Positions 1-10,954 of a stretch of DNA of 64,000 bases are shown piece after piece (the stretch's first letter is position 1; every line of letters starts with the position of its first letter). The notes under the pieces were generated by a model. It searched no databases and was not told the DNA's origin. It saw nothing but the letters and a program-made list of their open reading frames with translations. The DNA lies in the NCBI GenBank assembly GCA_026419785.1, contig JAODTK010005646.1, positions 124,001-188,000 of the forward strand. Reading direction: 5' to 3'. The DNA comes from Sclerodactyla briareus (taxonomy: Eukaryota; Echinodermata; Holothuroidea; Dendrochirotida; Sclerodactylidae). Both the position numbers and the translations under genes were made by a program.

Positions 1-2094
1 GTTTATGATCCGGTTATATTTCCTGTAGCAGATGTGGATGATCTTGACTGACGATACAGGTGGCATGGTTACCCCACAGCGCAGATGAAGTATCCCATCA
101 GCGATCTCCTTGAAGGAATCGATCAGTCGTAGACACGGCACTTGGCTCTGAAAGATTTTAAGAGATTGCGCAGATGATTGCGACATATCTGCAGTAATTC
201 AGGCTACAGCTGACAGGTCTTTGTGTCTAATGCTGAGTATTGCCGGTAACCAGTAAGTAGGCTATGTCTGTCTGTCTATACGGCACGGTTCCACACGACA
301 CATACACCATACACAGTATAGCTTGAAGCATCACTCTACATGAAATGATCGACACCTGAGACTATTTTTTTTCAAGGACTCTTAAATAACATGATTTTAA
401 TGAACGGATTCGTGGGATGTTTTCTTATTGCAATTACTGAGAGCATTTCCATTAGCAAGATCCTAGCCTGGATTCTGTCAAGTTTAAATATGGTACATAT
501 CACTATATCACCAAATTAGGAGGTGTTGGACTTGAAATATTCCCACATATCATTGTAAAGATAACACGTTGATTAGCTCAGTCAAAGAACTTGTTATCAA
601 GGTACTGCAAATATGGAACTATTTGGGAGCCTGAATGGCGGGTGAGTGCGGGTGAATGAGTGACGGTGGGGGTGGATGCATTGGTATGAGTTTATAGATC
701 CAAATCCCGATTGTAAACATAGAGGAAGCGTACGGTGCTTCAATAAACCAGCAGCACATTAGGCCTAATCTGGTTACGTAACAATGAATGACTCACGTCA
801 TAGGTTGAAGACTTCTCTATCATGTCTGCCAGTGACTCTTGCTGAAAATAACTGTCAGAGTTGTTGAGAACTACAGCTGCTATGCCGGAACCTTTCTTGT
901 TCGCCATTTATAGTCTGTCTTCAATCTCTGAACGCCAAATCTTCAAGTAACATTATTAATGGTAGGTTTAAGAAAAGCAGCACTTGTGACTGCATGAGTG
1001 GTATACACAGAGGCTGCATTAGCTGGTAACACTTTGAACCCTGACAGGTATAGGCTATTTGCAACAGATACAGTTTAACGGTAGCCTAGCTACCGTTCAA
1101 GCGCAGATCTATACAGTGGCTTCCCACAAAAACTGTAATACTTCATTTATTTGTTTAAGAGTTAACAACCACAACGAGTGTGATCCTATGTAAAATACAA
1201 CATAAGAGACTCCATAAGAACGGATTCCTCTATGAGAAGTGGAAGTCGTCCTGGCTATCTGCAAACAGTCTGAAACACTTCAACACTAACTTCTATTGCG
1301 TTGAAAACTACCGAACTCCAGTATATTCATGCAACAACTTAACATGAACAGTAACATGTAGCGTGCACCACATAAATGTCTACATTACTCGAACTATGAA
1401 TCGTCTCATCTGTCGCGTTTAGGGCGCTGTCAAATACAGCATAAACCTATCCACACCTACAAATCAACACTTGGCAACAGCTAGGATCATATGTATATCA
1501 TGGGACGGTAACATGTACCGCATAATCACTTCGATGGCTGTTATTTGCTCTATATGCCACATATGCCATTCTATATGATAGGGAAATCACCAACTATAAC
1601 TGTATTGACTGCAAGTGGACTTTAACCCGTTTGACCCAGTATCCGTATTCAGATAAACACGGCAATGGATAATATATACAGAATGCTCTATCACAAACAG
1701 AACACCTCAGATACCATGCTTGGCATGTTTTTCTTGACAATATCAGAAACGAGGCCTTTAACAAAGCTATTACTATTAATCTCGCAACTAAACGCTCACA
1801 GATATGAATATTTGGAACTCTGTTGGACCTACACTTCATTCCACCCATAGACATTTGTGTTGTTCATTCTATTGGTAGGTTCGATAATATCAGCCGCCAG
1901 TGACAGATATGTTATTCAATAATGGTATTAATAGGCCTACCTTCGAATTTATAGCGCGTTTCAGATGGGAATCCCATCTCTAAGCGCCACACGATTATTA
2001 GCCGTGTTTCATAGGCATCTTTTCACACCCACACCATAGAGTACACATCCCAGAACGGACACGAACCCACAACCACTGGGTTACGCGGAGATTC
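1..2094. other. No feature seen
   Basis: AT-rich sequence on both strands without a recognisable gene, RNA or repeat. The overlapping frames at 1594-1854 and 1665-1850 are short and unlike any family recognised. Confidence 0.5.
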
Positions 2095-2425
2095 ACTTGT
2101 ATTCGCAAACCTTTAAAACTTTAATCAGCAACCGTAATGTTGGATTATCAGCTCTAATTCTGTCAGTAGCTTATGTAGATTTCAATTCCATCGCAAAGGT
2201 TTTAATGTGTCGCGCATATTCCATAGTATTTGCGAACCTTATTCTCAAGCAGTAACATCCATGTTGGATTATCTACTCCCATTCTCGAATCAATGTAACT
2301 TCATTTTCATGGTATCCACAACATCATCGGTATTCTCAAACCTCACCAAAAGCCGTAATAATGGATTATCAACCTCGATTCTGGAGTAGATTTAGATTTC
2401 AATTCCATTTCAAACTCTTCAACCT
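2095..2425 (+). repeat. Diverged ~105-130-bp tandem repeat
   Basis: The words TGTATTCGCAAACC (2097), AGTATTTGCGAACC (2225) and GGTATTCTCAAACC (2329) are each followed by a GTAAT/GTAAC...TGGATTATC word (about 2140, 2260, 2353). ATTTCAATTCCAT closes units near 2177 and 2394. Strongly diverged; no gene. Confidence 0.5.
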
Positions 2426-4042
2426 GCTCATATTCAAAGTATGGAGCTACGATCGCCGTGTTGTCTACTAACCTGTCCACGTCATTATGTCAATAATAGC
2501 ACGGTGCAGACAATAATCACAGACTATAAATGGTTGTGGAGCTACAGTGCCGATCAAAGTCCAGCCATTCGACAGTGCAAAGTACAAAGTCCAGCCATTC
2601 TAAAACGCTGTTTGTATCAAGAATGCGACAATTGTCGAAAATAGTCGTAATGCTTGAGTCAATGCCCTGGACCTTTAGACAATTTGACAAAACAATGTTA
2701 TCTTCATTACTTATACAGGACTCATATATATTTATATATACTGTTACATCGTAATAACGTGGGTACGCGGCACACATACCGAGAATGTAATGTGAATATA
2801 TTCTTAAAGGCGCATTACATGTAAAAATAAACATCTCAACGGGAGAATGGGTCAGCACCAGTTTGTTCAAGTGAACATAATGGTCTCTACAATTACACCT
2901 ACTCACATTTTTTTTTCGAGCAAGCGACCAGACTTGGGTCCGACCAACTTCCGCGAGGTCTCTGTTGAGCTGGTCGAGCCAACCTGGATCCCTGACAGGG
3001 GCCGTGATACATGAGCCCTCAAAACAGCGGTGTTTGCGTCCCGACCAGTTCTTTTTCGCTTTTCGTTTCGTCCGTGAATTGGTATCGAGAAATCATTAAC
3101 CCACCCTCACGGTCTCCAGTCCCGGAACCCGTGGGAGTGGAGTCATTTGTAGCCAGGAAAGGCGCCACGGGTTGGCACCCTCCATGCCCTCCGCTTTTAC
3201 TTCATCACCAGGTTCTACTGTTGCTACTTTCGAATTTATGTTCACATGGGGATTCTACTGACGCCGTTGCCCCGGCAGGGGAAACCACATTGTCTGGAGG
3301 GAGTTGGGGAGGGGTGAAGGACCTGATGCAGGCACTGGGCTCAGTGGTGGGCACCGTGCATGTGGGCCGAGATGTCGTTCACCTATCACTCCGAATGTGA
3401 TCCTGATTGATTTCTGATTCCTGCCTGTCCTGTCAAGCAAGCTTGATAGAGTCTTGGCATCAGTATTGCAGCTCTCTCTGAGGTGAGCAGCAAGCTCTGG
3501 CGAGATCAGCGTGGTGGATAGGCCTACGTTTTACCTACGTCCTACAGGTCTTACATAGTTCGGTGTGCCATGCTATCCAGTAAGGGTAATTATATGCCAT
3601 GTCTCGGCAATCGTTAATCCGTCAGCTGTAATCACACCAGCCTCGGTTTAATTGATGTCGCTAGAAGTCGTGACTTAACAGTTACTGGTCCATAGTTTTC
3701 GAAGATCTTACGTTGACAGATGGTGTCACTATATAATCCAGCAGCCAGCCAACCTAACATGGAAATGGAGTATATAGAAATGTTTGTCAACGACTCATGA
3801 ATAATAATGACCCACTTGATGACCCTCAGTCATTCTTAGGCCTATTCTAATTTCTATTTTTCATGAAATCAAATGGCCACCAGTACACCCTTTGGTATCC
3901 AATAATTGCAATATTCCAACGTGTAGACTTCAACAGTTTTATCAACTTTGAAGATTGTCACGATGGGTTATAGTGCAGGCAGTCTTCCTCGAATAAAACG
4001 TTATCCGCACATTCTTCGGATCTGCTCCTCATACCACTACCA
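2426..4042. other. No convincing gene
   Basis: Contains a 16-bp direct repeat CAAAGTCCAGCCATTC (2557 and 2585). A GC-richer patch (2935-3480) has a 129-codon plus-strand frame (3011-3400) that matches nothing recognised and has a competing minus-strand frame. The remainder to 4042 is featureless. Confidence 0.4.
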
Positions 4043-4282
4043 CACTCTAAAAACACTATGGTCAAAATTGACCATCCCCATTGGTTAACTATGCCGCGAA
4101 CCATGAATGGGGTCAAAATTTGACTGAACTATGGTCAAACTATGGTCAAAATTGAGCATTATTTGGTCACTTTTGACCATAGTTTTTAGAACCTCCAGTT
4201 CAAGGTCAAATTTCTGACCATTTTGGTTCGTGCAACGTAACCAATGGGATTGTCAATTTTGACCATAGTGGTTTTTAGAGTG
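4043..4282. mobile_element. 240-bp palindromic MITE
   Basis: Long terminal inverted repeats of about 45 bp: the left end, CACTCTAAAAACACTATGG then TCAAAATTGACC and CCCATTGGTTA, is mirrored at the right end by TAACCAATGGGA and TCAATTTTGACCATAGTGG then TTTTTAGAGTG. The interior carries further GGTCAAA/TTTGACC inverted words, so a whole strand could fold back. The flanks share only CA (4041-4042 and 4283-4284), so the target duplication and superfamily are undetermined. Confidence 0.85.
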
Positions 4283-4619
4283 CAATGTATCACATGATTA
4301 TGTTCATCAGACAACAAAGAATTGGCCATTCAACTATATTAGGACTGAAAGGAACTGAACATACAATCATAATCTACCAAGAAAGTAATCTCCTCCAAAG
4401 TTCTTGGCGGGCAGGGCATTATATCTCCGCGACACTGGAAGTGTCCGGGATATTATGGCCGCCGTCCCAGGCTTCCGCCGTCCTAACTTTAGGCCGTTTA
4501 GCGCTAAACTCTTCAACGCTTTATCCGTTTGATCTGAAACTTGATACACATTTACGCTCTAGTGTAATCTCGGATGAGTTCGAAAGTGGGCATCACTGCA
4601 TTGCTGGGTGCCGCTAATT

Positions 4620-4930
4620 TGCCTAATTTACGCCAAAATTTTCAAGCCGGATTTGAACGAAACTTGGTGGGTATGAAGTCGAGTTGATCCCGGAAATGTG
4701 GAGGTCATTTCAAGGTCATCGGAAGTCAAATTTACTCAATTTAGGCGATTTTTCCAAACTTCGACAGATTTGAATGAAACTTGTGGATGGGGGCTACATT
4801 TGTTCCTGACAAAATTAAAGGTCATTTCAAGGTCATCGGAAGTCAAATTTGCATAATTTACGTGACTTTTTAGTACCTTCCATAGATTACAACAAAACTT
4901 AGTGGATGAAGGCTTACCTTAGTTTCCGAG
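4620..4930 (+). repeat. ~116-bp tandem repeat with TCAAGGTCA words, three units
   Basis: Units begin near GAAACTTGGTGGG (4661), GAAACTTGTGGATG (4777) and AAAACTTAGTGGATG (4893). Two contain the sequence GGTCATTTCAAGGTCATC then GGAAGTCAAATTT (about 4707 and 4827). TCAAGGTCA is also the known extended half-site of ERR/NR5A nuclear receptors. The function here is unknown and this is probably a dispersed satellite-like repeat. Confidence 0.7.
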
Positions 4931-5929
4931 CAAAATAGAGTCTTTAGGATGTTAGATACTTCCCCCCAATGATTGCTCAAAAGCGGGAATTATACACGTG
5001 GGCGGTTTACCCCTCCTCCAAATGTCCTTTTTTGTTATAGGTGAGGTGAGGGGAATTTGCTTCTATAACTTTGCTTTTATATCATCCTCCTTCTCATTGC
5101 ATTATTACCGAGAAACTGATACGTGGGATTGTACGTACAGGACAGTAATCCAAAATAATGAACCCATCCTATGTTTGGACGATGCAGTAGACAGTTAGAA
5201 AACGGCGGGTCGATGTAGTTATCAAAACCGTTTTTTTTCATTACGTTATAGTGAGAGTGAATGTGAAGGGCAACTTTATCTTTATATAGTTCATTGAAAT
5301 GGTTTAATGAAGTACGTTCACAGTTATCGAGAAAGCAATGGAATGCACAGCTGCAACATCACGAAAGTCAAACAGCACCCTCCAAGCAAGCATGAAATCG
5401 TATATTGCAGCAGACGCGATTGCGATGAAGCCAGCCGAAGTTGGTTTCTGGTGCGATAATTTCTACCATATCATTTCAGTGAAGACCGTCACGATGCAAG
5501 TAACAAAGAGGGCATACACATATTGATGGCTGCAGGGTAACCACCGCTACACAACAAACATCGAGGATTCCAGTTGTACAAGCTATATCGATTTGCTACT
5601 TCGATGTTCAACGACTCTGATAACATGACAATCAGTATGTTTAGGCAAAGTTGGAGAGCACTCGTCTGGTAGTCTAGTACATCGACGGGTATCAGATACC
5701 CTTAACTGCACCGTATTTCTGTGATGTCATTAGAGCTGGGTTGATTGTTATAAAGCCCCGTACAATTTTGTTTTCAAATTGTAATAGTATTCAGTCAACT
5801 TCAGTGTTCGAGTCCTTTATAGATCCTGGGCCCTTGTCAGCTGCTGTTATCGATTAGATCCACGATATTCACTATATGAGGCAGCGAAATATGCCATATA
5901 CATACCGATGCATGTAGCTCCGTCTACAT
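4931..5929. other. No feature seen
   Basis: Unremarkable sequence; frames of 60-66 codons only (4998-5198, 5338-5526), neither with family features. Confidence 0.5.
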
Positions 5930-6223
5930 TTACCTCGTAATTTTGATACCACTAGTGACACACTTTCCGAGTTGTGCTTTGCTGAAAATTCTTATGTACT
6001 CTGTTTTATCATTATTTAATTTTAACCTGTCCGTGTCCATCCATTCTGCTATATCCTGATACACTCTTCCCAATCCTAATGAACCCAATTGGAGTATTTG
6101 CTCGGCTCCCTCTCGGAGGTTGTCCACCATGTACTTCTTCAAGGTACTCGCATACAGATTGTATGCAACATGACTAGCGTAGCTTCCTTGTGGTACAGAG
6201 GGAGAGTCTGCATTCCAATTCAA
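5930..6223 (-). pseudogene. Non-LTR retrotransposon reverse transcriptase remnant
   Basis: The minus-strand frame reads SVPQGSYASHVAYNLYASTL, then after a short gap YQDIAEWMDTDRLKLNNDKTE and IRIFSKAQLGKCVTSGIKI. VPQGS and WM...LKLNxxKTE are hallmarks of the palm and thumb of CR1/Jockey-type LINE reverse transcriptases. The segment between them that should hold the catalytic YADD is missing or reduced, so this is a deleted, inactive fragment. It is open across 97 codons and nothing else of the element is visible. Confidence 0.75.
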
Positions 6224-7271
6224 GGAACCTGGTTGAGGCGTTGCCCTGCAGCCGATATAATTTGAGTGACAGGAATTCGGTGTGATATATTAGATGGCGA
6301 AGCCTAATGGTTTCCTGTGCTACAGGTTTGATGGGCGGTAAAGAGTTGAAGAAGAGTAGCGCTGTGTAATAAGCGACTTAACCAAACAACTACAACGGAC
6401 GACTGAATTGACGACCTGTGTTTTCAAGAAGCAACAATGAAGGAATACTATTGTCATATTTTTTAGAAAATCAAAATTCAATTGTTGGTTACCAAAAACG
6501 AGACCGAAATCATTCACCAGTTTCACAAATAAATAGGAGCTAAGTAGGTCAGGAGAAATACTGGCACGTTCTGTTTTTACCCTATTATCACGACAATAAC
6601 ATATGCCTGAAAAAGGAAACACCTCTCCAGCAAAATACTTGAAGCCTAATTTGGGTCTAATTGGAATCGATCTCATCGACAGGGAACGATAATTTCATGC
6701 TTCCTTCGCCTACCAGACCAAAACAGTGTGTTGATGGTAACATGACATAGCTGGTTTTCATGAGGGCCATATCCTAAAAAATCCGCCCAACTTCCAACTG
6801 CTCGAATTGGAAGGAAATCAGTATGGGAGCCTATTCGTTCCTTTTCTACCCCTAGATTTTTCTATTTATACGCAAATCTGGGGTAAACTCGAGGTCTCTT
6901 TGAAGTTCTTTTTTATCTTGACTATCTAATAGAAGCAGAAAACGATTCGCTTTCCCAATGAGCCCTTACGATTTACTAGTAAAATATTTATTCTTTCTCC
7001 GAGAAAAATTTCCAACAATTTATTAAAAAAAGAACAGAAGAGGGTGACAGAAACATAGACATGGACTGGGGACTCAAAAAACTGAAACTAATTGTGTCGC
7101 ATGTAGCAATTGGTTCAGATTAAGCTTTGGGAGTTTGGAAACAGCATGTACGGTCACATGCACGAAAAACAATAGGAAGAAGTATGTGAAAATATCGGAG
7201 GAAAGTGGTTACAACAGTATCAAATAAATCTAGAATGGCTCCAAAAGGCACCCGTAAACCGAGCATTATAC
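6224..7271. other. Left flank of unit A; no gene recognised
   Basis: A 118-codon minus-strand frame (6320-6676) has no recognised motifs and lies in AT-rich sequence. Homology to unit B starts at about 7272; nothing here matches the sequence before 34642. Confidence 0.45.
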
Positions 7272-7420
7272 AACTGGTGGTGAGCAGACGTTCTACCAAC
7301 TGTGAGAGGAACTACGTATGATCGTTAGCTCAGCCGGGTACCAGCATGATCATTGCATGCGCCGGACAAATATATTACATTAGGCAAATCAACTGCCAGT
7401 CACTTACCAGCAGAGAGACC

Positions 7421-7692
7421 ATGGATCAACAAGCTGAAAGTAAGGGCCAGGTTCGTGTCTTTCTCTGGACGACACCTAGGTCAGTCTCGACAGCATTCAC
7501 CAAGTGTATGAGCTTCGTCCAGGGTGTTCAGGTCTGGCATGAGCCCTATCAGTACTGCCACCACAACGAGAGGACACAGGAGGTGATCAAATCGTATCAA
7601 TATCAGAGCCGAATACAGCAAACCAAGAAAAATGTGGCGCCCGAGGTGGCAGAGACACCAAAGGGGAAGATGATCGACAATGCACTTTTTCG
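7421..7692 (+). CDS. Sulfotransferase-like P-loop protein, copy A, coding exon 1
   Basis: Seen: an open frame from the ATG at 7421 (MDQQAESKGQVRVFLW) runs to a GTGAGT splice donor beginning at 7693, ending in phase 2. Residues 17-26, TTPRSVSTAF, fit the 5'-phosphosulfate-binding P-loop (PRSxST type) of sulfotransferases, followed by WHEPYQY around residues 39-45. Known: proteins of this type in marine invertebrates are about 300 residues, and some carry misleading 'branched-chain aminotransferase-like' names (from memory). Inferred role: transfer of a sulfuryl group from PAPS to an unknown acceptor. An in-frame ATG at 7346 would add 25 residues, but 7421 is preferred because the adjacent protein matches the family start and the same ATG occurs in copy B. 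The exon joins in phase to 21666 and gives a total of about 301 codons. Substrate specificity cannot be told. Confidence 0.72.
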
Positions 7693-7808
7693 GTGAGTTG
7701 GTGCCCATCCATGGCCTTTATACTGAAACAGAAATAGGTAGGCATCGGTCCAATGAGCTCATCGAAAAGATCAAATATTGTCAAGTATTACTTGTCTATA
7801 CCAACAGC

Positions 7809-10239
7809 CAGTGCTGTAGCGAGTCCACTCAGGGTGAGTCCGAGTCCGAGTCCTGAGCATGAATCCGAGTCCGAGTCCAAGTCCCAACGCATGAGTCCGA
7901 GTCCATGAGTCCATGTGTAAAACACATTTGATGTTATCTCCACTATGAGATCTTCAGGGGAACATTTATCAAGTGCTAATCAGTGTTGTATCGGACACCG
8001 GCAAATCCGACACCAACACCCAGTAATCTGTCGAACTGAAACAACACCGACACCGGTATCGTAAATTAAAAAAAAAATAAGAGCCCAACACCGACACCAG
8101 AAGAGACCAACACCAGCAACCGACACCAACACTCTTAAACCAGTGTTTAGGAATCTAAACACTAATTTGCATCACTCTTGAAAATCGTTCAAATTCTGGA
8201 ACACAGTGCTGAATTGCTATTGCTACACTGTAGTTTTTAGCATATGTTTCCATTTGGTAAGAATGTTTAGAGTTGGGCATATGCAAAAGTGATTGGATAC
8301 AGATTCATACACATAACATTTAGCACGTTCGGCAAATATCCAAAATTGACGATCAATACCACTTCCATATCCAGTAACATGCACCCTGGGCTAGGCTAAC
8401 CCTGCCCGCCCCGTCCAACTTTCAAAGCCCTATCCTGTGCTGTACCAAAAGGCAATATTCATCCATGCTATGAACCCGACAGCGCCTTTATTCTACGGAA
8501 TAATCGACGTGAAGATGTAGAATGATATTCTGATGTGATCTTCAGCTATTTTAAAAGTTGTGGAGTTGTGCTCCTCTCTAGTTGGATTTCAAGTTAATTA
8601 GTTTTATCTCGCCTTGTATATCAATGCCAGAGACAATCACATTTTTTGTTATTGATACAGTTATATGGTTTCTGCACTATATGACTGTACTTCCATATGA
8701 TTGAGCATATTGTTGTCAGAATTACAAGCTTAGGGTAACACCGACTGCAGTTGTTTTTTAACTGACGGCACAATTAGGCCAGCCTTACTTATTACACACC
8801 TCCCGGCAGACGATCCTGTCCACATGTCCCGTCAGTATAGGACCCGGTGGGATGGGGCCGCTCGCAGGGTCACCCCCGTAGCTCATGGTAGGGGCAGGTA
8901 CCTCAGGGAGTTGGGGATGGGGCAGGCTGGTCGCTTGTCCGAAGGTGGCTGGGTGGATGCGGCTAGGTGCCTTCCAGGCAAATGCTGTGAATGTGTGAAT
9001 GAGTGGGAGTGAGTATAAGCAATGTGGTCTGCGCCTGCAAAATTGAGTTCACACAATTTGACACAACAGGTTCATAAAACAGTTGTTTCTATGGGGACAT
9101 CACTCATGCTGAAAGTTTTGTATTCAATAACAGTCCATAACTTGCACCATATACACAGGCTCATAACCTCTCCAGTTATCTTAATACTAGCTCCATTCCC
9201 TGGCCCCCTCCAACCCCCATGTTAATGAGTCCGTGGCTTTTACCTCCAGTCACTTTGCTTGACCCTACTTACCCACCCTATTCCCTAACACTAACCCTCA
9301 CACACCATTCCCGCATGTAATTGATATTTGCGTAACTGGTGCCAGTCCTTTTTGAGTGTCATGTTATAGACAAATGTGTGTTCCAGTTGTGCGAAATCTT
9401 AGCTCACAGTTTAGGTGCACTGTAGCCTATTCATCCGGCCACACTTCATAGTCTTCATGGCCATGTACGTAATTTCATCCTAGCTTAATCTGGGTCGAGA
9501 GAACAAAGATTGCAGTTAACTATGGCGAGAGTAATAGACGTATATTATCTATGTTATACTTCCTAGTCAATGCAGGACCCCACCAACCATTCAGTCAATG
9601 GTATCGTCGATGGATGAAAAGAAATGTCCAAATCAGTTTGCTGTTCAATATCGCGCCACAGGTACAGGACGCTACCATAGCATAGCCTCCCACAGGAGTT
9701 TCACTGCATAAACAGCTTTCCTCCAGCCAAATCTTACACCACCCTAAAAAATATGCGTTGGTGCTTGATTTCACTGATTTTGACGATTGAGTGTGAGGAC
9801 TGGCATTTATTGACAATCGGTATGGAACATCCTGCAGACTTACATCCAGTGAGTGTAAACAGGTGTGGTAGTATGCCTCTATATTTCGTACTCCTCCCTG
9901 CCTTTGGAGCACAAACCGTCAGTCCCATTTTATGGCGCGCCGTCTGATGAAGTATACATGAGAGCCTGTAAAACTCATTGACTGAATACTTGTGCATATG
10001 CCGCATAAAGAAATTCCAACAATTCTTTAAAAGTTCGATTTCCTTTGAATTGACAAAATGAGAAAAATAATTGACTCTCATCTCTGACTCGGACTCCTGA
10101 GTCCGACAGTGAGGTCCGAGTCCTGAAGTCCGAGTCCTTGCGGTGAGTCCGCGAGTCCAATGCGCCTGAGTCACGACCCCGGAGTCATGATCTTTGAGTC
10201 CGACTTGAGTCTGGATTCGGACTTGATACTACAGCACTG
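7809..10239. mobile_element. hAT-like DNA transposon, probably non-autonomous
   Basis: Seen: perfect 11-bp terminal inverted repeats, CAGTGCTGTAG at the start and CTACAGCACTG at the end. They are flanked by an exact 8-bp duplication, CCAACAGC (7801-7808 and 10240-10247). Unit B has a single CCAACAGC at 35170-35177, the intact empty site. CA...TG-type ends plus an 8-bp duplication are the signature of the hAT superfamily. Both subterminal regions are rich in GAGTCC hexamers (7829-7915 and 10083-10225). The interior holds an ACACCGACACC-rich stretch (7990-8135) and a perfect hairpin, GTGTTTAG-GAAT-CTAAACAC (8143-8162). No transposase could be recognised; the longest frame (9734-10174, minus, 146 codons) has no hAT hallmarks. 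Confidence 0.88.
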
Positions 10240-10954
10240 CCAACAGCATATGCCATGTAACAGCAAACGGGAGGAAATTAAAACGGAGAAAGAAGTTTCA
10301 AATCGATTTTAGAACGGTAATGTCATTAGGATCTCAGCATTGCTTTAGAAAAAATTGGTTCAATTGGCGGGTACGGCTCCTGAACTGGAAGTTGAAACTT
10401 AATTCCCATATTTATGAAACATGGTTGTGTACCCGAGGCCTCACATTCTCGTCTAGTTCGAAGAACAGCCCAACAACCAACATATGTTCAGTAACCTCGC
10501 TCAACCACCGAAGCACACACAATAAGAGGACCATCCCCGTATATGTTCCTTGATCCCCCTACAAACGGTTAGTCATTTTTTGTTCTCCACTCCACTCCAC
10601 CACTTGTTCAAGACTGGGTATGACCGTCATCCACCACCAGGAGGAAACGAGCACCTGCATCTCTTTGACACATGAACAGATAGACACTGCTCCGTCATTT
10701 CCCATCACTGTGACGAAACTCTTCTCTCGACTGTCATAACTGTCTATGTAGCACCTTGCCTCGCCAACGCTCAACATGTCTACTGTTTCTAGTGTTGTTT
10801 TCCTACTTATCGAAGCTGAAGCTCATACCATGGCCGGTGCGCACCGTGATGGCGAGATGATGGCCAGAACCCTTTTTTGGTCTTACCTCACCTGGTCGCG
10901 TTCTTCGTGGTTTATAATGGTATCAGGCCGAGGTATCGGAGTCTCCTGACGCTG

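Noticed and set aside
2517..2906. 129-codon minus-strand frame
   Set aside because: No motif; it overlaps a plus-strand frame and a short direct repeat.
3011..3400. 129-codon plus-strand frame
   Set aside because: It has no recognisable domain and an overlapping minus-strand frame; its length is not exceptional in this GC-richer patch.
9734..10174. 146-codon minus-strand frame in the hAT-like element as a transposase
   Set aside because: It lacks any hAT hallmark and partly translates the GAGTCC subterminal repeats.
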